Counted from the stretch's first letter, positions 16,358 through 26,147 are shown. The stretch is DNA of 64,000 nucleotides from AAA164-E04 sp014239995 (GCA_029247315.1 JAQWLM010000019.1:1-64000), one strand, 5' to 3'. Numbers and translations are program-made. The notes: generated by a model from the letters alone, not told the origin.

Positions 16358-17698
16358 TTAATCCAGCACTTTGATGCGGATGTTGCGCAAAGCCACGGCA
16401 CCATGGTCGCCTTGGACAAAAATAGAGCCTGGTTGATCCACATTGGCGTCCAATTCGCTTCCCGTGGCACGATTCACCTCGACTTTGTCATGCACTTTGA
16501 CGCCATTCAGGGTGACTGTTATTCGATTTCCGTGCATCGTGGCTTCAACCTCCTGCCACTCACCAGCCTTGCGGGAAGCCATTCTGCTGACTGGCTTGAC
16601 ACTGTAGATCGCACCGTTGCCACCTGTCTGGGGCTTTTTGCCATAGTCGTCAAAAATCTGAATTTCGTGACGACCACGCAAATAGAAGCCGCTGTTGCTT
16701 CCCTTGGGAATCAGGTATTCAAATCGCACCGTAAAGTTCCAGTATTTTTCTTTGGTAACAATGTCCGTGCCGTGCTCGCCTTTGCCAACTGTGTTTACCA
16801 TCATGCCATTCTGAACGCTCCAGCTCTTGGGCCCATCACTGCGTCGAAGATGCCATCCATCCAGGTTGACTCCATTGAACAGGGGTTTGTAGCCCTCGGA
16901 ACGTTCCTCGTCGCTGACTGTGTAACGATTACTCAGGGGCTTACCATCACCCTCGGCAACACCCAGAGTCCAACGAATCCCCCCCAGGATGTGCTGCTGG
17001 TAATGGTCGCTGGTCCAGATGTCCTCGCGATGACCCAGGGAAGTGTAAAAAACCCGGCCCTTGCCATACTCACTGCACCAGGCGATGGGATAATCTCCCG
17101 GGGCCCACGTGTTGGGATGCCTATCCTGGCTAAGGAGACCATGAACACGATCACGGTGGAAATTCTTGAGGATGTATATTTCATCGAACACCTTGAATTC
17201 CTCGCCATAGTGCTGACATGCTGGATGATGACGATCCTCTACACGCGCAATGACTTCAACCTGCGGACCATGCGTTTGAAATTCACCGCCAATCATGCCG
17301 ACAAACTTGGGAAAACCATGGAAGGTATCCGAAGCGGAATGCATGCCCACAAAAGCCTTACCGCTTTGCAGCCATTCCATGAAATATTCACGATTTGGAA
17401 TAGGAAGATCACCCGTGGTGTTGGCAAAGATCACACCATCGTATCGCTTCAAGGATTCTGGATTCATTTTTTCCGCCATTTCCTCGTCGGTGCGGGCATA
17501 GTCCACCGCAAATTCCTTGGAATGTTCCGCAAGGGATCCCAGCACAGCCTCTGCAGTGGGGATGGAGGAGTGACGAAAGCCCTTGGTCACCGTAACGACC
17601 AGGAGATTCTTGGAAGCCGCCTGCAGGGCGACGCCGGTGTGGCACGCAAACGCCAGCACAAGGATGGCGACCGATCGAGTGGATAATAGGGTGTTCAT
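16358..17698 (-). CDS. Exported ThuA domain-DUF1080 (3-keto-disaccharide hydrolase) fusion
   Basis: This 446-residue protein has a signal peptide (to about residue 28). An N-terminal ThuA domain follows (about 30-245): LLVVTVTKGFRHSSIP, GVIFANTTGDLPIP, GMHSASDTFHGFP, GGEFQTHGP, WCSEYGKGRVFYTSLGHRED. The C-terminal half is a DUF1080 jelly roll: YKPLFNGVNLDGWHL, SNSGFYLRGRHEIQIFDDYG, GEWQEVEATMHGNRITVTLNG, PGSIFVQGDHGAVALRNIRIK. DUF1080 proteins cleave 3-keto-glycosides; ThuA proteins occur in trehalose-type sugar utilisation clusters. Joining both suggests one secreted unit for 3-keto sugar chemistry. The Gfo/Idh/MocA gene downstream would be a natural partner, but its catalytic Lys is missing. 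A terminator-like hairpin follows. Confidence 0.9.
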   Translation of the reverse strand: MNTLLSTRSVAILVLAFACHTGVALQAASKNLLVVTVTKGFRHSSIPTAEAVLGSLAEHSKEFAVDYARTDEEMAEKMNPESLKRYDGVIFANTTGDLPIPNREYFMEWLQSGKAFVGMHSASDTFHGFPKFVGMIGGEFQTHGPQVEVIARVEDRHHPACQHYGEEFKVFDEIYILKNFHRDRVHGLLSQDRHPNTWAPGDYPIAWCSEYGKGRVFYTSLGHREDIWTSDHYQQHILGGIRWTLGVAEGDGKPLSNRYTVSDEERSEGYKPLFNGVNLDGWHLRRSDGPKSWSVQNGMMVNTVGKGEHGTDIVTKEKYWNFTVRFEYLIPKGSNSGFYLRGRHEIQIFDDYGKKPQTGGNGAIYSVKPVSRMASRKAGEWQEVEATMHGNRITVTLNGVKVHDKVEVNRATGSELDANVDQPGSIFVQGDHGAVALRNIRIKVLD

Positions 17699-17830
17699 AG
17701 TCTTTTAATCATTGAATGGCCTTGGATCCATGGTAACGAAGACGACCTGACACGGGGTCAGGGTCATACGACGATAGATCTAAGGACACGATCTGGTTTA
17801 ATCCTTCTTGGAAAAGGGTCAAGGAATCTT

Positions 17831-20800
17831 TCAGGGCGCCTGAAAGGGAACGGTGTCTGAATTAATCTTATCCTCCTCCTGTTCAGCTTTTTCCGACTTA
17901 TTTAATGGAGTCCAAAGACGTTGCACAGGAAGCAATCCATTTTCCGAGAGCAACCAGTTGTCCAGGGCACCGAGCGATTGAAAAGGTACCAACAAGTATT
18001 TGGGTAGAATGTAAAGAGGCTGGATATCAGGGGTTCCCAGGGCACCATTGACTTTATACTCAAACAACTTGGAAACAGGCCACAAGGCCATGCTGAACAC
18101 CTTACCCAGCATGGGTGCGTCACGCAGCAACTCCGCCTCCACCCGCGCATCCAAATGGCCGTCAAAATCAACGGACCCACGGTATTTAAGACGGGCAGTA
18201 CGTTCCCTTATTTCCATGTCAGGGGTCTCGATCAGGCTGTCAGTGATGGTGAAACCCGCATCTCCAAATGCAGCCTGACTATTGCCGAGACCAGGTGAAA
18301 TGGCATTCATGAGTCGAGAAAAAACCCCAAACAGGGGTGTATCCCAAAGCTGCCCCTCACGTAGACTCACCGTACCATGGCCCTGCCAGCTGCCCCAATC
18401 ATCGGTTTCAGCGGAGGTCACACGCAGTTGACCACTGAGAAAGCCCTCGGACTCCTTCGTCTCCACAACCATATCCCTCAGAAAAGGGCCAAGCCTCACA
18501 TTTTCCAGGTCTGCATCCAGCGCAAAAGACGCCCCTCCCTCCTCGAGAAGCAGAAGGCGCATTTCACCCTGCAGATCCCCACCGTAAAACGATGCCCCAA
18601 GATTTTTAAGGGTAAACCTTTCCCGGTCCCAGAGAATCTGCGATTCAATCGATGGGACGTGGAACTTCCAGTAGGAAAACGGGCCACCCCGGACATCGAA
18701 GTGCGCGGTGGTGCCGCGCGCATTGCCGAATGGAAAACGACCACTCATCGTGATGCTTGGTGCCTTGGCGAAACGATAAGGCTCCAAGGCTTTTGCGGTA
18801 CGGGGACCAATGGCACGAGCAACGGCCATGGGATGAATATGGCTGACAACGTTGGTCACTGTCATATAACGCTCAAGCGCATCGATACCCACACCTGCGG
18901 CCCGAATCGTACCTTCCTTACGGGTAATCACGGGGTTGAAGAGCTTGAAAAACTGGTTGGTGTAACTACCCGATACCTCCGCAGAAAGACAGGGTTGACC
19001 ACGGTAGTGCATGCGACCTGCCTTGAGGGAAGCCTCCGCACCGGTGCGTTCCAGATGATGCCAACGCCCCCATATCGTGCCCTTTAACTCAACGGGGTCG
19101 GGGAACTCCAATTCAGAAAGCACTTTTCTGCCGGCATCGTTCAAGAGCGGTCGAAGGGCCTTGGGTTGTGCCGTACTGTTCACACTCCAATGATAATCCT
19201 GCGTACGTGCATCGCAGGTGTATCCCAGCCGGGTGATACCCTCTGGTCGACGTATGGTAAGGTTGGGCAAACGCCAATGCATGTCCTCAAAGAGGATGTC
19301 GGATGAAGCACCATCAACGGGTACGCCTCTGAAATGAGCCTCGTCGACTTCAAAGTGTCCATCAATGCTTAGCGTGGGTTTCACCTGACCACGCCAGTCG
19401 GGTTGAGAATCCCTCCAATCGGGTAAAATAGCACCTAGCCTGGCCTTTAAGCGGGGTGGATCCAGCCATTCATATTGATCAATCCAGCGCTTGCCGTTGG
19501 ATGAGAGAAGCGGCCGTATCCTGCGCGCATCAAAACTGGATACGCCATTAAGGATGGCTTTTCGACTGGGTATATCCAAGGACCCGACCAGGTTGACACG
19601 ACCCTGATAAAGCGACCCGGTCAGACTCTTGAGATCCAGAGTTGGCGCATCCCACTGGAGCTGGGCCTCAAATTCAGAAGCCTCAAGCAATGGCCCGGTA
19701 ATACCCTTGAGCTGGGCCTCAAGACCGATCGAGTAGGGCGCGAGAAACGCCCACCAGGCCCATTGTTTCCTGGATGAATCAGGTAATGGGAGAAGGCTGG
19801 GGGCCAGATGAGCCTGCAGTTTGCATTGTTCCATAGAGCCCCAGGGAGTCTCCAAACCAAGGACGACGGCCTCCAAATCACCACCCCAGGGATCCTGGCC
19901 ATCCGCAGGCCAATCAAAGCGGATCTTACATTCGGAGCGTGCCAACTTGGCAACAGGTGCCTGAGTCCATGACATCTCCTCGGTAAGTAGTGAGGTCTCC
20001 ATCCGCCACGAGGTCTCTCCCTTGCTGGGGGCAAGGATATCTCCAGTCACATGGACGGGTAACCGTTGCAAGCTACCTGGGATTTGAACGCCTGTTGTTC
20101 CGTTGAATTCCGCGGCCTTGACCTTACCCGAACGTGCCATCAGAAGCGTGCTGCCATCCAGTTTGCCGCTGAATTCAAGGTCATCCAGCACGGTGAGCTT
20201 GTCCCAGCTTGCATGCCACTCGATATGCCATAAGTCATCCTCATCGCCGTGCGGTGGTATCCTGGCGGTGATGAGGACGTCCTCGGCATTGAGAGTCTTT
20301 GTCCCTATGCCATCGAACCTTATACTGAATTTAGCTGCAGATTTACCGGGGTTCCTGGCATCCAGGTCGACATGTAACCGAATCTCCGGAGACGACTCAA
20401 AATCAAGCTGTTTCCTTGCCTGGACAATCTGCTCGATCATATTTCCAAATTGCGGATCAGCCACGGCGGATGAGCTGCTGGGACTCCATGAAGACAGGGC
20501 ATGAGGATGCGTGATACTGCCACTCAAGGCGATCTCCAGACCCAGCACCTGTCCCTTGAAAAAATCGAGCTGCCACCATTCCTTGGAATGCAGCCTCAGC
20601 AATGTGTTGACTCCATTGATTTCAAAAAAAGATGGGGCCCCCGCGTTGGCCTCAACCGGCATCCGAAGTCTGCCTCCATGGATCAGTGCCTCTTCAATCC
20701 GAATCCCCCGAAAGAACCATTCGACAGGATGAAAACCTATCTGAACAGACTCGGCATTCAGGGATGACTGATGGGAAGTTTGCTTCAAGAAAAGGGTGAC

Positions 20801-21073
20801 ATCCTCAACCTTGATACCCTCGCCCAGTACCCACCGCATGTTCGAAAATTCAAGTTCCACCCCTTTTTCAGAGAGGCTACGGACAATGCGATGCTTGGCA
20901 AAAGCCGGGAGTCCGCGATGTTCAAGACTCCAGAAACACGCCAACAATCCCAGCAGCAACAGGGTGCCCAGCCATACGACAGCACGCAAGGCCCGCCGCG
21001 TCCATCGGGGGCGGCCACGTTTCCCCTGGGGTTGCGGGGAAACGCTCACTGCAGGTTGCTTGGCTTTTTCCAT
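17831..21073 (-). CDS. Large AsmA/TamB-like envelope protein
   Basis: This 1,080-residue protein has a basic N-terminus and one membrane anchor (about residues 28-48), followed by a long periplasmic beta-rich region. The C-terminus resembles the AsmA-like C-terminal domain: GFLSGQLRVTSAETDD, VSLREGQLWDTPLFGVFSRL, KYRGSVDFDGHLDARVEAELL, and the final ALWPVSKLFEYKVNGALGTPDIQPLY. Proteins of this group form hydrophobic grooves that carry lipids across the periplasm. The start overlaps the end of the DUF4340 gene by 28 bases, so the two are translationally coupled, and both are at the end of the ABC-exporter operon. An eight-base-pair hairpin (17828-17846) overlaps the stop codon but has no T-run after it. 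A Gld-type operon ending in an AsmA protein is unusual as far as I know. Confidence 0.78.
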   Translation of the reverse strand: MEKAKQPAVSVSPQPQGKRGRPRWTRRALRAVVWLGTLLLLGLLACFWSLEHRGLPAFAKHRIVRSLSEKGVELEFSNMRWVLGEGIKVEDVTLFLKQTSHQSSLNAESVQIGFHPVEWFFRGIRIEEALIHGGRLRMPVEANAGAPSFFEINGVNTLLRLHSKEWWQLDFFKGQVLGLEIALSGSITHPHALSSWSPSSSSAVADPQFGNMIEQIVQARKQLDFESSPEIRLHVDLDARNPGKSAAKFSIRFDGIGTKTLNAEDVLITARIPPHGDEDDLWHIEWHASWDKLTVLDDLEFSGKLDGSTLLMARSGKVKAAEFNGTTGVQIPGSLQRLPVHVTGDILAPSKGETSWRMETSLLTEEMSWTQAPVAKLARSECKIRFDWPADGQDPWGGDLEAVVLGLETPWGSMEQCKLQAHLAPSLLPLPDSSRKQWAWWAFLAPYSIGLEAQLKGITGPLLEASEFEAQLQWDAPTLDLKSLTGSLYQGRVNLVGSLDIPSRKAILNGVSSFDARRIRPLLSSNGKRWIDQYEWLDPPRLKARLGAILPDWRDSQPDWRGQVKPTLSIDGHFEVDEAHFRGVPVDGASSDILFEDMHWRLPNLTIRRPEGITRLGYTCDARTQDYHWSVNSTAQPKALRPLLNDAGRKVLSELEFPDPVELKGTIWGRWHHLERTGAEASLKAGRMHYRGQPCLSAEVSGSYTNQFFKLFNPVITRKEGTIRAAGVGIDALERYMTVTNVVSHIHPMAVARAIGPRTAKALEPYRFAKAPSITMSGRFPFGNARGTTAHFDVRGGPFSYWKFHVPSIESQILWDRERFTLKNLGASFYGGDLQGEMRLLLLEEGGASFALDADLENVRLGPFLRDMVVETKESEGFLSGQLRVTSAETDDWGSWQGHGTVSLREGQLWDTPLFGVFSRLMNAISPGLGNSQAAFGDAGFTITDSLIETPDMEIRERTARLKYRGSVDFDGHLDARVEAELLRDAPMLGKVFSMALWPVSKLFEYKVNGALGTPDIQPLYILPKYLLVPFQSLGALDNWLLSENGLLPVQRLWTPLNKSEKAEQEEDKINSDTVPFQAP

Positions 21074-22872
21074 GACAGAATCTCACGCATAGCTTGCGGC
21101 AGGGCGGCGGGAAGCTCACAGATGAGCGGACCTGTTTCAAGTTCAACCCCCGCGTAAATATCGGAGCGAGGCGATTGGCGACCAAACCCAATGCGCTTGA
21201 CACTTGAAGCCAGGTCACGCTGAAAGTAGATGGTGAGCTGAAGGCTATTCCCCGGCGCACCAATGCCAAACTGGGTGTAACGGCCATCACCGGCCTCAAC
21301 CCATTTACTGGCAGTGGGACGAGAAAGAGCATCGATGAAAGCTTCCGTATATTGCTTTCGCTCCGATTCCAGGATTTCCCCTTCAAGCATCCAAATGCCC
21401 TTTGCAGCGCGCTCCAGGGTCCACTTCGTGGCACCTTCCGCCACCTCCACGCGAACGATGTCCTCCTTGCTGACGTTCCAAAGAAGTCGGTCGCGTAACT
21501 CGATCACATTGCCGGGAAGGTCCAGTAGTAGACTGGCCGGCATTTCGTAGACGGTAGCCTCGTTGGAGCGCATCGCGTAGATGGCCTCCCCAAAGGGTCG
21601 ACTCAGGGTGATCTCCAGAGCACTTTCCACCGCGTTTTCCCGCACCGTTGAGAAATTCATTTTATAGGTTCCAGAGGAAAACATGGATTGAATCTGTCCA
21701 TCTGGAACATTGTCATGGAACGCCTTCACCTGAAGGTTGGCCAGGCGCTGAAAAAATTGACGCACAAGGGTTTCATCCACGGGAAGAGCAATGGGTTGTT
21801 CCACTTTCCAACGACCCGCTTTGACATCAAGTAGGAGCGAAAAGATATCGTCACGACCCAGCTCCAGCCGATTGAAGGAGTATGCCGGATCAATCAGAAA
21901 TGGATCCCTGAAGGCAGTTACCGGGATATTGAGATGCTGCTGAAAGATGGGATCCGGAGCGAGTAGAATGGCAGCGCGTCCCTCCACCCTTGCATAACGT
22001 AATCCGGGCTGGTCAGGCACCAAAAAACCAAAGGCCAGCCTGGCGATCGGCTGATCGGCTGAGTGGATCGAAAACTTGAGTACCGGATCTTCAAGTCCCA
22101 TCCACTTCAGTGCGCCGGCCTCCTCCGGGGAAAGAAAATCCGTGGTTTGCCAGGCCGGAAGCACCTTGGTCAACAGGGTTTCAATACGATAAAGGTTAGC
22201 GCGCGCGTCCTGAAGTGATGCAGGTTTAGCGAGATACCAGCCACCATGGTCCGGATGCCGCCGCAGGACAATCGAGCCATCGACCTGATGCACCTCGATG
22301 CGATCGACATTGTTAAGATCAGCGCTGAGGATGCGTGGATCTCTCCATCTCTTGACATCGTCAGGGAGCGTATCCATCCAAGCGGCATAGACCACCAAGG
22401 CTTCTCTCTCGTCGGCAACACGAACGTAAACCTTGTTGCCGACCGGCTCACGATCACCCAGGCCAAGCGGCACCATTCTCTCGCCCTGGCCGAGCGTGAT
22501 ACGGATCTTCGCCGGCTCCAGACCAAAAGTGGACCAGCCACCCTCTCCCAACACCATGCTTTCCGTAAGAATGGTCCTGGGCACAAGGTTGGAAAGCGAC
22601 TCGATCAAACCTGTGACAAGGGTCGGGTGAGCGAGGTCCTCCAGGGGATGGATCATATGCCAACGAGTATCATCTCGCCTGAAAACCAGCTCCGAAGCAT
22701 CACTTTGGATGCGCAGGAAATCCCAGCTTCCGACCTGAGAGCCAGGTAGCAAGGTCTGCTGGATCGGTGTCGTGGACGGACCCGACTTCCACGGTGATTC
22801 AAGCACCAGGATAAAACCCGAGAGTGCCATCGCCATGAGCCATAGTATGATGGTTTGTCTGCGAATCATCAC
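21046..22872 (-). CDS. DUF4340 domain protein with N-terminal membrane anchor
   Basis: This 608-residue protein starts MMIRRQTIILWLMAMALSGFILVL, one anchor, followed by repeated DUF4340 modules: LVFRRDDTRWHMIHPLEDLAHPTLVTGLIESLSNL, RIEVHQVDGSIVLRRHPDHGGWYL, VRVEVAEGATKWTLERAAKGIWML. Each has the W-x-I/L-x-x-P pattern and the helix that sets DUF4340 apart. DUF4340 proteins are regularly encoded next to GldA/F/G-type ABC transporters. They are thought to be periplasmic accessory parts, but no biochemical role is established. The gene is 55 bases after the GldG-like gene and overlaps the AsmA-like gene. It is fourth of five in the operon. Confidence 0.87.
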   Translation of the reverse strand: MMIRRQTIILWLMAMALSGFILVLESPWKSGPSTTPIQQTLLPGSQVGSWDFLRIQSDASELVFRRDDTRWHMIHPLEDLAHPTLVTGLIESLSNLVPRTILTESMVLGEGGWSTFGLEPAKIRITLGQGERMVPLGLGDREPVGNKVYVRVADEREALVVYAAWMDTLPDDVKRWRDPRILSADLNNVDRIEVHQVDGSIVLRRHPDHGGWYLAKPASLQDARANLYRIETLLTKVLPAWQTTDFLSPEEAGALKWMGLEDPVLKFSIHSADQPIARLAFGFLVPDQPGLRYARVEGRAAILLAPDPIFQQHLNIPVTAFRDPFLIDPAYSFNRLELGRDDIFSLLLDVKAGRWKVEQPIALPVDETLVRQFFQRLANLQVKAFHDNVPDGQIQSMFSSGTYKMNFSTVRENAVESALEITLSRPFGEAIYAMRSNEATVYEMPASLLLDLPGNVIELRDRLLWNVSKEDIVRVEVAEGATKWTLERAAKGIWMLEGEILESERKQYTEAFIDALSRPTASKWVEAGDGRYTQFGIGAPGNSLQLTIYFQRDLASSVKRIGFGRQSPRSDIYAGVELETGPLICELPAALPQAMREILSWKKPSNLQ

Positions 22873-22927
22873 TGAAGTGTTTACAAGGCTGATTGAAAAA
22901 ACATCCCCACAATCATATACCCACTTT

Positions 22928-24433
22928 TTAATACCTTCGTTTCAACCATACCAAGAATCCACATCCGAATACGGCCAAGGGCACGGCACACAACATGACC
23001 CACTGAAGCCACTTCAGGGACGCCTTGGGAATGTCCATTCGAAATTCTGTCAAGGGCCTCGGACCAATGCCTCCTAACAGGGTATCCCGCTCCAACAACC
23101 AATTCATGGCAAGGGAAACAAAATCACGGTTACCACCTTTGCGCAGGTGAATGTTGCTGCAAAATTGAGAATCTCCAAGGACAACCATCCTGGAGGCCGG
23201 TTGATTGAGCCCGCTTTTCTCCGAGGGACTTGCCTGAAGTGCGGTCATGAGGGGGATACTTCCCCTTGCGTCAATACGGGGGTTGTGAAAAAAGGTACCG
23301 TTCGCAAATCCAGACTTTGCCACTCCATTGGTGGTGGTTTGGGCGAGCGACGTGACATCCAAATCATAATCTTCCAAGGGCCTGTTGATCGGGCTGATGG
23401 ATCGAGGAAGCGGCAGTACCAAGGGTGTTCGGGTTCCAAGCAGGGGATTCATGACAGGATGTGGCACCAGTTTGCCGACCAGGAGCTCGCTACCGGAATA
23501 TTTGGTGACGTCATCCACTACGTTTTGACCCACCCGGATGCGCCAGCTGCTCAACCATGCCTCGAGCCCTGTCAGGACCCCGAAGGACTTGAAATTGAAA
23601 GCAATCAAAGCCCTGCCTCCTTTCCGGATGTATTGCTCCAACAGATTAATTTCCTCCGGAGTCCATTCCTTCCGCGCACCAGCGACCACGATGGCCGCCG
23701 CATCTTCCGGCACCTTGCCCTCCTCACGAAGGATGAGACGCCGGACCTCCATGTTTCTTTCCGATAAGGCCTGTTTGACGGAGGCATAGCCATCGAGATC
23801 CTGGCTTTCGATATCATGTTCCCCGTGACCCTGTGTGAAGTAAACCACCGAGGCCCGTGCTTCAACCAGGTTCATCATGGTGGAAGTAAAAAGCATCTCG
23901 CCCTTGAACCCCACGGCCTGCATCCTCAGCTGGCCATCTGCGGCAGCATGCGTGGTCGTGTAATCCGTCAATTCCTTCACTGAGACAACCCGATGCCTGT
24001 TCCCCATCGCAAATAGAAGACATTCGGCCTCCTGTTCCGTATCCATGCGATACTGCTGGCGTATACGTTGGGCCTTGCCGCGTTGACGCAGGTAGTCCAC
24101 AACTTCCAGTCGGATACCCTGGTTCGCATGCCGATACTCGTTAAGCAATCCCATGATCCGCGCATGCGGCGTATCCTTCTCATCGGGATCATGGAACACA
24201 ACCACCCGGATATCATTGGTCAGGGAACGCACCCAGTTCTCGGTGAACGGTGAAAGCATCACCGCGGGATCTCTGTGCCAAAGCATTCGCCAGGGATGCT
24301 TTGCCGCGATGTAATTGAGGCATAGAACTATCATGACCATCGCCAACGCCGCCAAGGCAAAATCCACCCAGAAGACGGTGCCGGATCTAAGGCGCTGGTG
24401 GGAGGGGTTGAGTGATCGCTGTGAAGTTTTCAT
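22928..24433 (-). CDS. GldG-like ABC exporter auxiliary protein
   Basis: This 501-residue protein begins MKTSQRSLNPSHQRLRSG, with an AAAGGA ribosome-binding site; nine extra upstream residues were rejected. One membrane anchor follows the basic start (about 24-47), and a second ends the protein (LQWVMLCAVPLAVFGCGFLVWLKRRY). Between them lies an ABC_transp_aux (GldG) domain with DIRVVVFHDPDEKDTPHARIMGLLNEYRHAN, VVYFTQGHGEHDIESQD, AIVVAGARKEWTPEEINLLEQYIRKGGRALI and VVLGDSQFCSN. It resembles the glutamine-amidotransferase-like fold that binds rather than cleaves. GldG works with GldA and GldF in gliding Bacteroidota; here gliding is not implied. Ten bases separate it from the permease gene. Confidence 0.88.
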   Translation of the reverse strand: MKTSQRSLNPSHQRLRSGTVFWVDFALAALAMVMIVLCLNYIAAKHPWRMLWHRDPAVMLSPFTENWVRSLTNDIRVVVFHDPDEKDTPHARIMGLLNEYRHANQGIRLEVVDYLRQRGKAQRIRQQYRMDTEQEAECLLFAMGNRHRVVSVKELTDYTTTHAAADGQLRMQAVGFKGEMLFTSTMMNLVEARASVVYFTQGHGEHDIESQDLDGYASVKQALSERNMEVRRLILREEGKVPEDAAAIVVAGARKEWTPEEINLLEQYIRKGGRALIAFNFKSFGVLTGLEAWLSSWRIRVGQNVVDDVTKYSGSELLVGKLVPHPVMNPLLGTRTPLVLPLPRSISPINRPLEDYDLDVTSLAQTTTNGVAKSGFANGTFFHNPRIDARGSIPLMTALQASPSEKSGLNQPASRMVVLGDSQFCSNIHLRKGGNRDFVSLAMNWLLERDTLLGGIGPRPLTEFRMDIPKASLKWLQWVMLCAVPLAVFGCGFLVWLKRRY

Positions 24434-24443
24434 CTCGGTCCTT

Positions 24444-25190
24444 TCATTTGCGGCTCTCAACCATGCGCCACGTCAGGAAAAGGAATAGCCCGGTCGTCGT
24501 GGCGTAAAACATGAGGAAGCGACCGTCTGCAGCGCCCCTTACAAAATCCGTCATGTGATCAAACAAGCAGATGTATCCAAAAAAAGCCGCCTGCCACCCT
24601 GACTGGTCGGGCAAAAGATCAATGACAAAGCTAAGCATGAAAATTACCATCTCCATGGTCAACGCAAGCATGGCCGCAATGAGCTGGCTTCGGGTGACCA
24701 CCGAGGCCAGACAACCAAGGGAAATAAAGAGGCCACCCACCAACATCACTCCCAGCACAGTTCCGGCCACGATACCTGCATCCAGATAACCAGGGTCGTT
24801 GAAGAATCGCCCTATCCAGATCATGAAACCCCAGAGCGGCAACCACATGACACCGTAAAAAAGCCATGAGGCAAGGAATTTGGAGGCTACCACCTGGAGG
24901 TTGCTCACTGGCGTGGTCATCAGGGCCTCATAGGTGCCGGAAGATTTTTCATAGGCAAAACTCCGCATGGTGATGGCAGGGCATGCAAGCAACACAATGA
25001 ACCAGAAAAAGGGGGTATTGTAAAAGGCCTCGGTGATGGGAGCATCCATGGCCCGTCCATTGTAGGCCAAAATAACGGTCAACAGGCTGAGACCCACAAG
25101 AAACATCACCATGCTGAGGATAACGTAACCCGTCAGGGTACTCAGGTAGAACCCAAGTTCGCGTTTCAGCAATATAAGAAAAACACGCAT
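24444..25190 (-). CDS. ABC-2 type permease, GldF-like
   Basis: This 248-residue integral membrane protein has six hydrophobic segments. It starts MRVFLILLKRELGFYLSTLTGYVILSMVMFLVGL and has the ABC-2 signature around PAITMRSFAYEKSSGTYEALMTTPVSNLQVVASKF (about 74-108), the conserved elbow-helix loop of this family. It would pair with the ATPase encoded 7 bases upstream to export a substrate or to energise an envelope complex. Length and position match GldF of Bacteroidota and the equivalents in Verrucomicrobia. The transported compound is unknown. Confidence 0.9.
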   Translation of the reverse strand: MRVFLILLKRELGFYLSTLTGYVILSMVMFLVGLSLLTVILAYNGRAMDAPITEAFYNTPFFWFIVLLACPAITMRSFAYEKSSGTYEALMTTPVSNLQVVASKFLASWLFYGVMWLPLWGFMIWIGRFFNDPGYLDAGIVAGTVLGVMLVGGLFISLGCLASVVTRSQLIAAMLALTMEMVIFMLSFVIDLLPDQSGWQAAFFGYICLFDHMTDFVRGAADGRFLMFYATTTGLFLFLTWRMVESRK

Positions 25191-25196
25191 GTTGGC

Positions 25197-26147
25197 TTAG
25201 GTTTCCGCGCGACCACGGCCCACGTGGGTCAATTGAACAAAAAGATCTTCAAGGCTTGGTTTTTGCTGTGTCAACTCACGCAGCGCCCATCCTCTGTGTT
25301 TGGCTTCCTCAAACAACAGGGGGCGGAGGTCGATACCCTCCTTCGAGGTCAAGCGGCATTTCAAGAATCCATGCCCGATATCCTCGATCCGGAATTCCGC
25401 CACCGCGGGCATGGCCTCCAGAGCATGCGAGAGTGCCTCCCATGGTGCCGCAAGCTCAGCAAGGACATGAGTGAGCGCACCGACACGTCGATGAATATCT
25501 TTCTTGGTGTCATCCGCCAGGAGTCGCCCCGCGTGAAGGATCAGGATACGATCGCATAGGATCTCTACCTCGTGAAGGATGTGGGTGGAGAGCAGAACGG
25601 TGTGCGCACGGGCCAGCGAGGTAATGAGCTTCCGAAAAAGACGCACCTGATGGGGGTCAAGACCACTGGTGGGCTCATCCAGAATAATCACCTCCGGCCG
25701 GTGCAGAATGGCATCGGCAACACCCACCCGCTGACGGTATCCCTTGGACAATTGACCTATGACCCGGCGGCTGACCTCAACAAGATCGCACTGTTCCAGG
25801 ACCTCAGCAACCCGCTTGCGGAAAGCTGAACCGGAGAGACCCTTCAGGCCCGCCCGAAACCGCAGGTATTCCTCTACCCGCATATCAAGGTGCAGGGGAT
25901 TATTTTCCGGCATGTAACCGATGCGCCTGCGAACTTCCCTTGGCTTGCGCTCAATGTCGTATCCGGCAATACGCACTTTCCCTGAGGTTGCAGGCATGAA
26001 AGTGGACATGATCCGCATGGTCGTACTTTTCCCGGCACCGTTAGGCCCCAGGAAACCAGCCACCTGTCCTCTCTGGACAGCAAAGGAAAGGTCCCGCAGG
26101 GCTGTATGCCCTGCGTATCGTTTGGTCAATTGCTCCACCTGAATCAT
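25197..26147 (-). CDS. ABC transporter ATPase, GldA-like
   Basis: This 316-residue protein starts MIQVEQLTKRYAGHTALRDL. Motifs are complete: Walker A GFLGPNGAGKSTTMRI (about 36-51), Q-loop in GYMPENNPLHLDMRVEEYLRF, signature QLSKGYRQRVGVADA (about 135-149), Walker B VIILDEPTSGLDPHQ and the H-loop LLSTHILHE. A C-terminal regulatory part of about 90 residues follows, as in the drug-exporter/NodI/GldA group. It powers the permease encoded just downstream. Upstream in-frame codons to 26282 lack homology and were left out. It is the first gene of a five-gene minus-strand operon ending with the AsmA-like protein. Confidence 0.93.
   Translation of the reverse strand: MIQVEQLTKRYAGHTALRDLSFAVQRGQVAGFLGPNGAGKSTTMRIMSTFMPATSGKVRIAGYDIERKPREVRRRIGYMPENNPLHLDMRVEEYLRFRAGLKGLSGSAFRKRVAEVLEQCDLVEVSRRVIGQLSKGYRQRVGVADAILHRPEVIILDEPTSGLDPHQVRLFRKLITSLARAHTVLLSTHILHEVEILCDRILILHAGRLLADDTKKDIHRRVGALTHVLAELAAPWEALSHALEAMPAVAEFRIEDIGHGFLKCRLTSKEGIDLRPLLFEEAKHRGWALRELTQQKPSLEDLFVQLTHVGRGRAET

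Noticed and set aside
16301..17686. A 461-codon open frame on the plus strand
   Set aside because: It is the antisense shadow of the ThuA-DUF1080 gene, which has convincing motifs over its full length.
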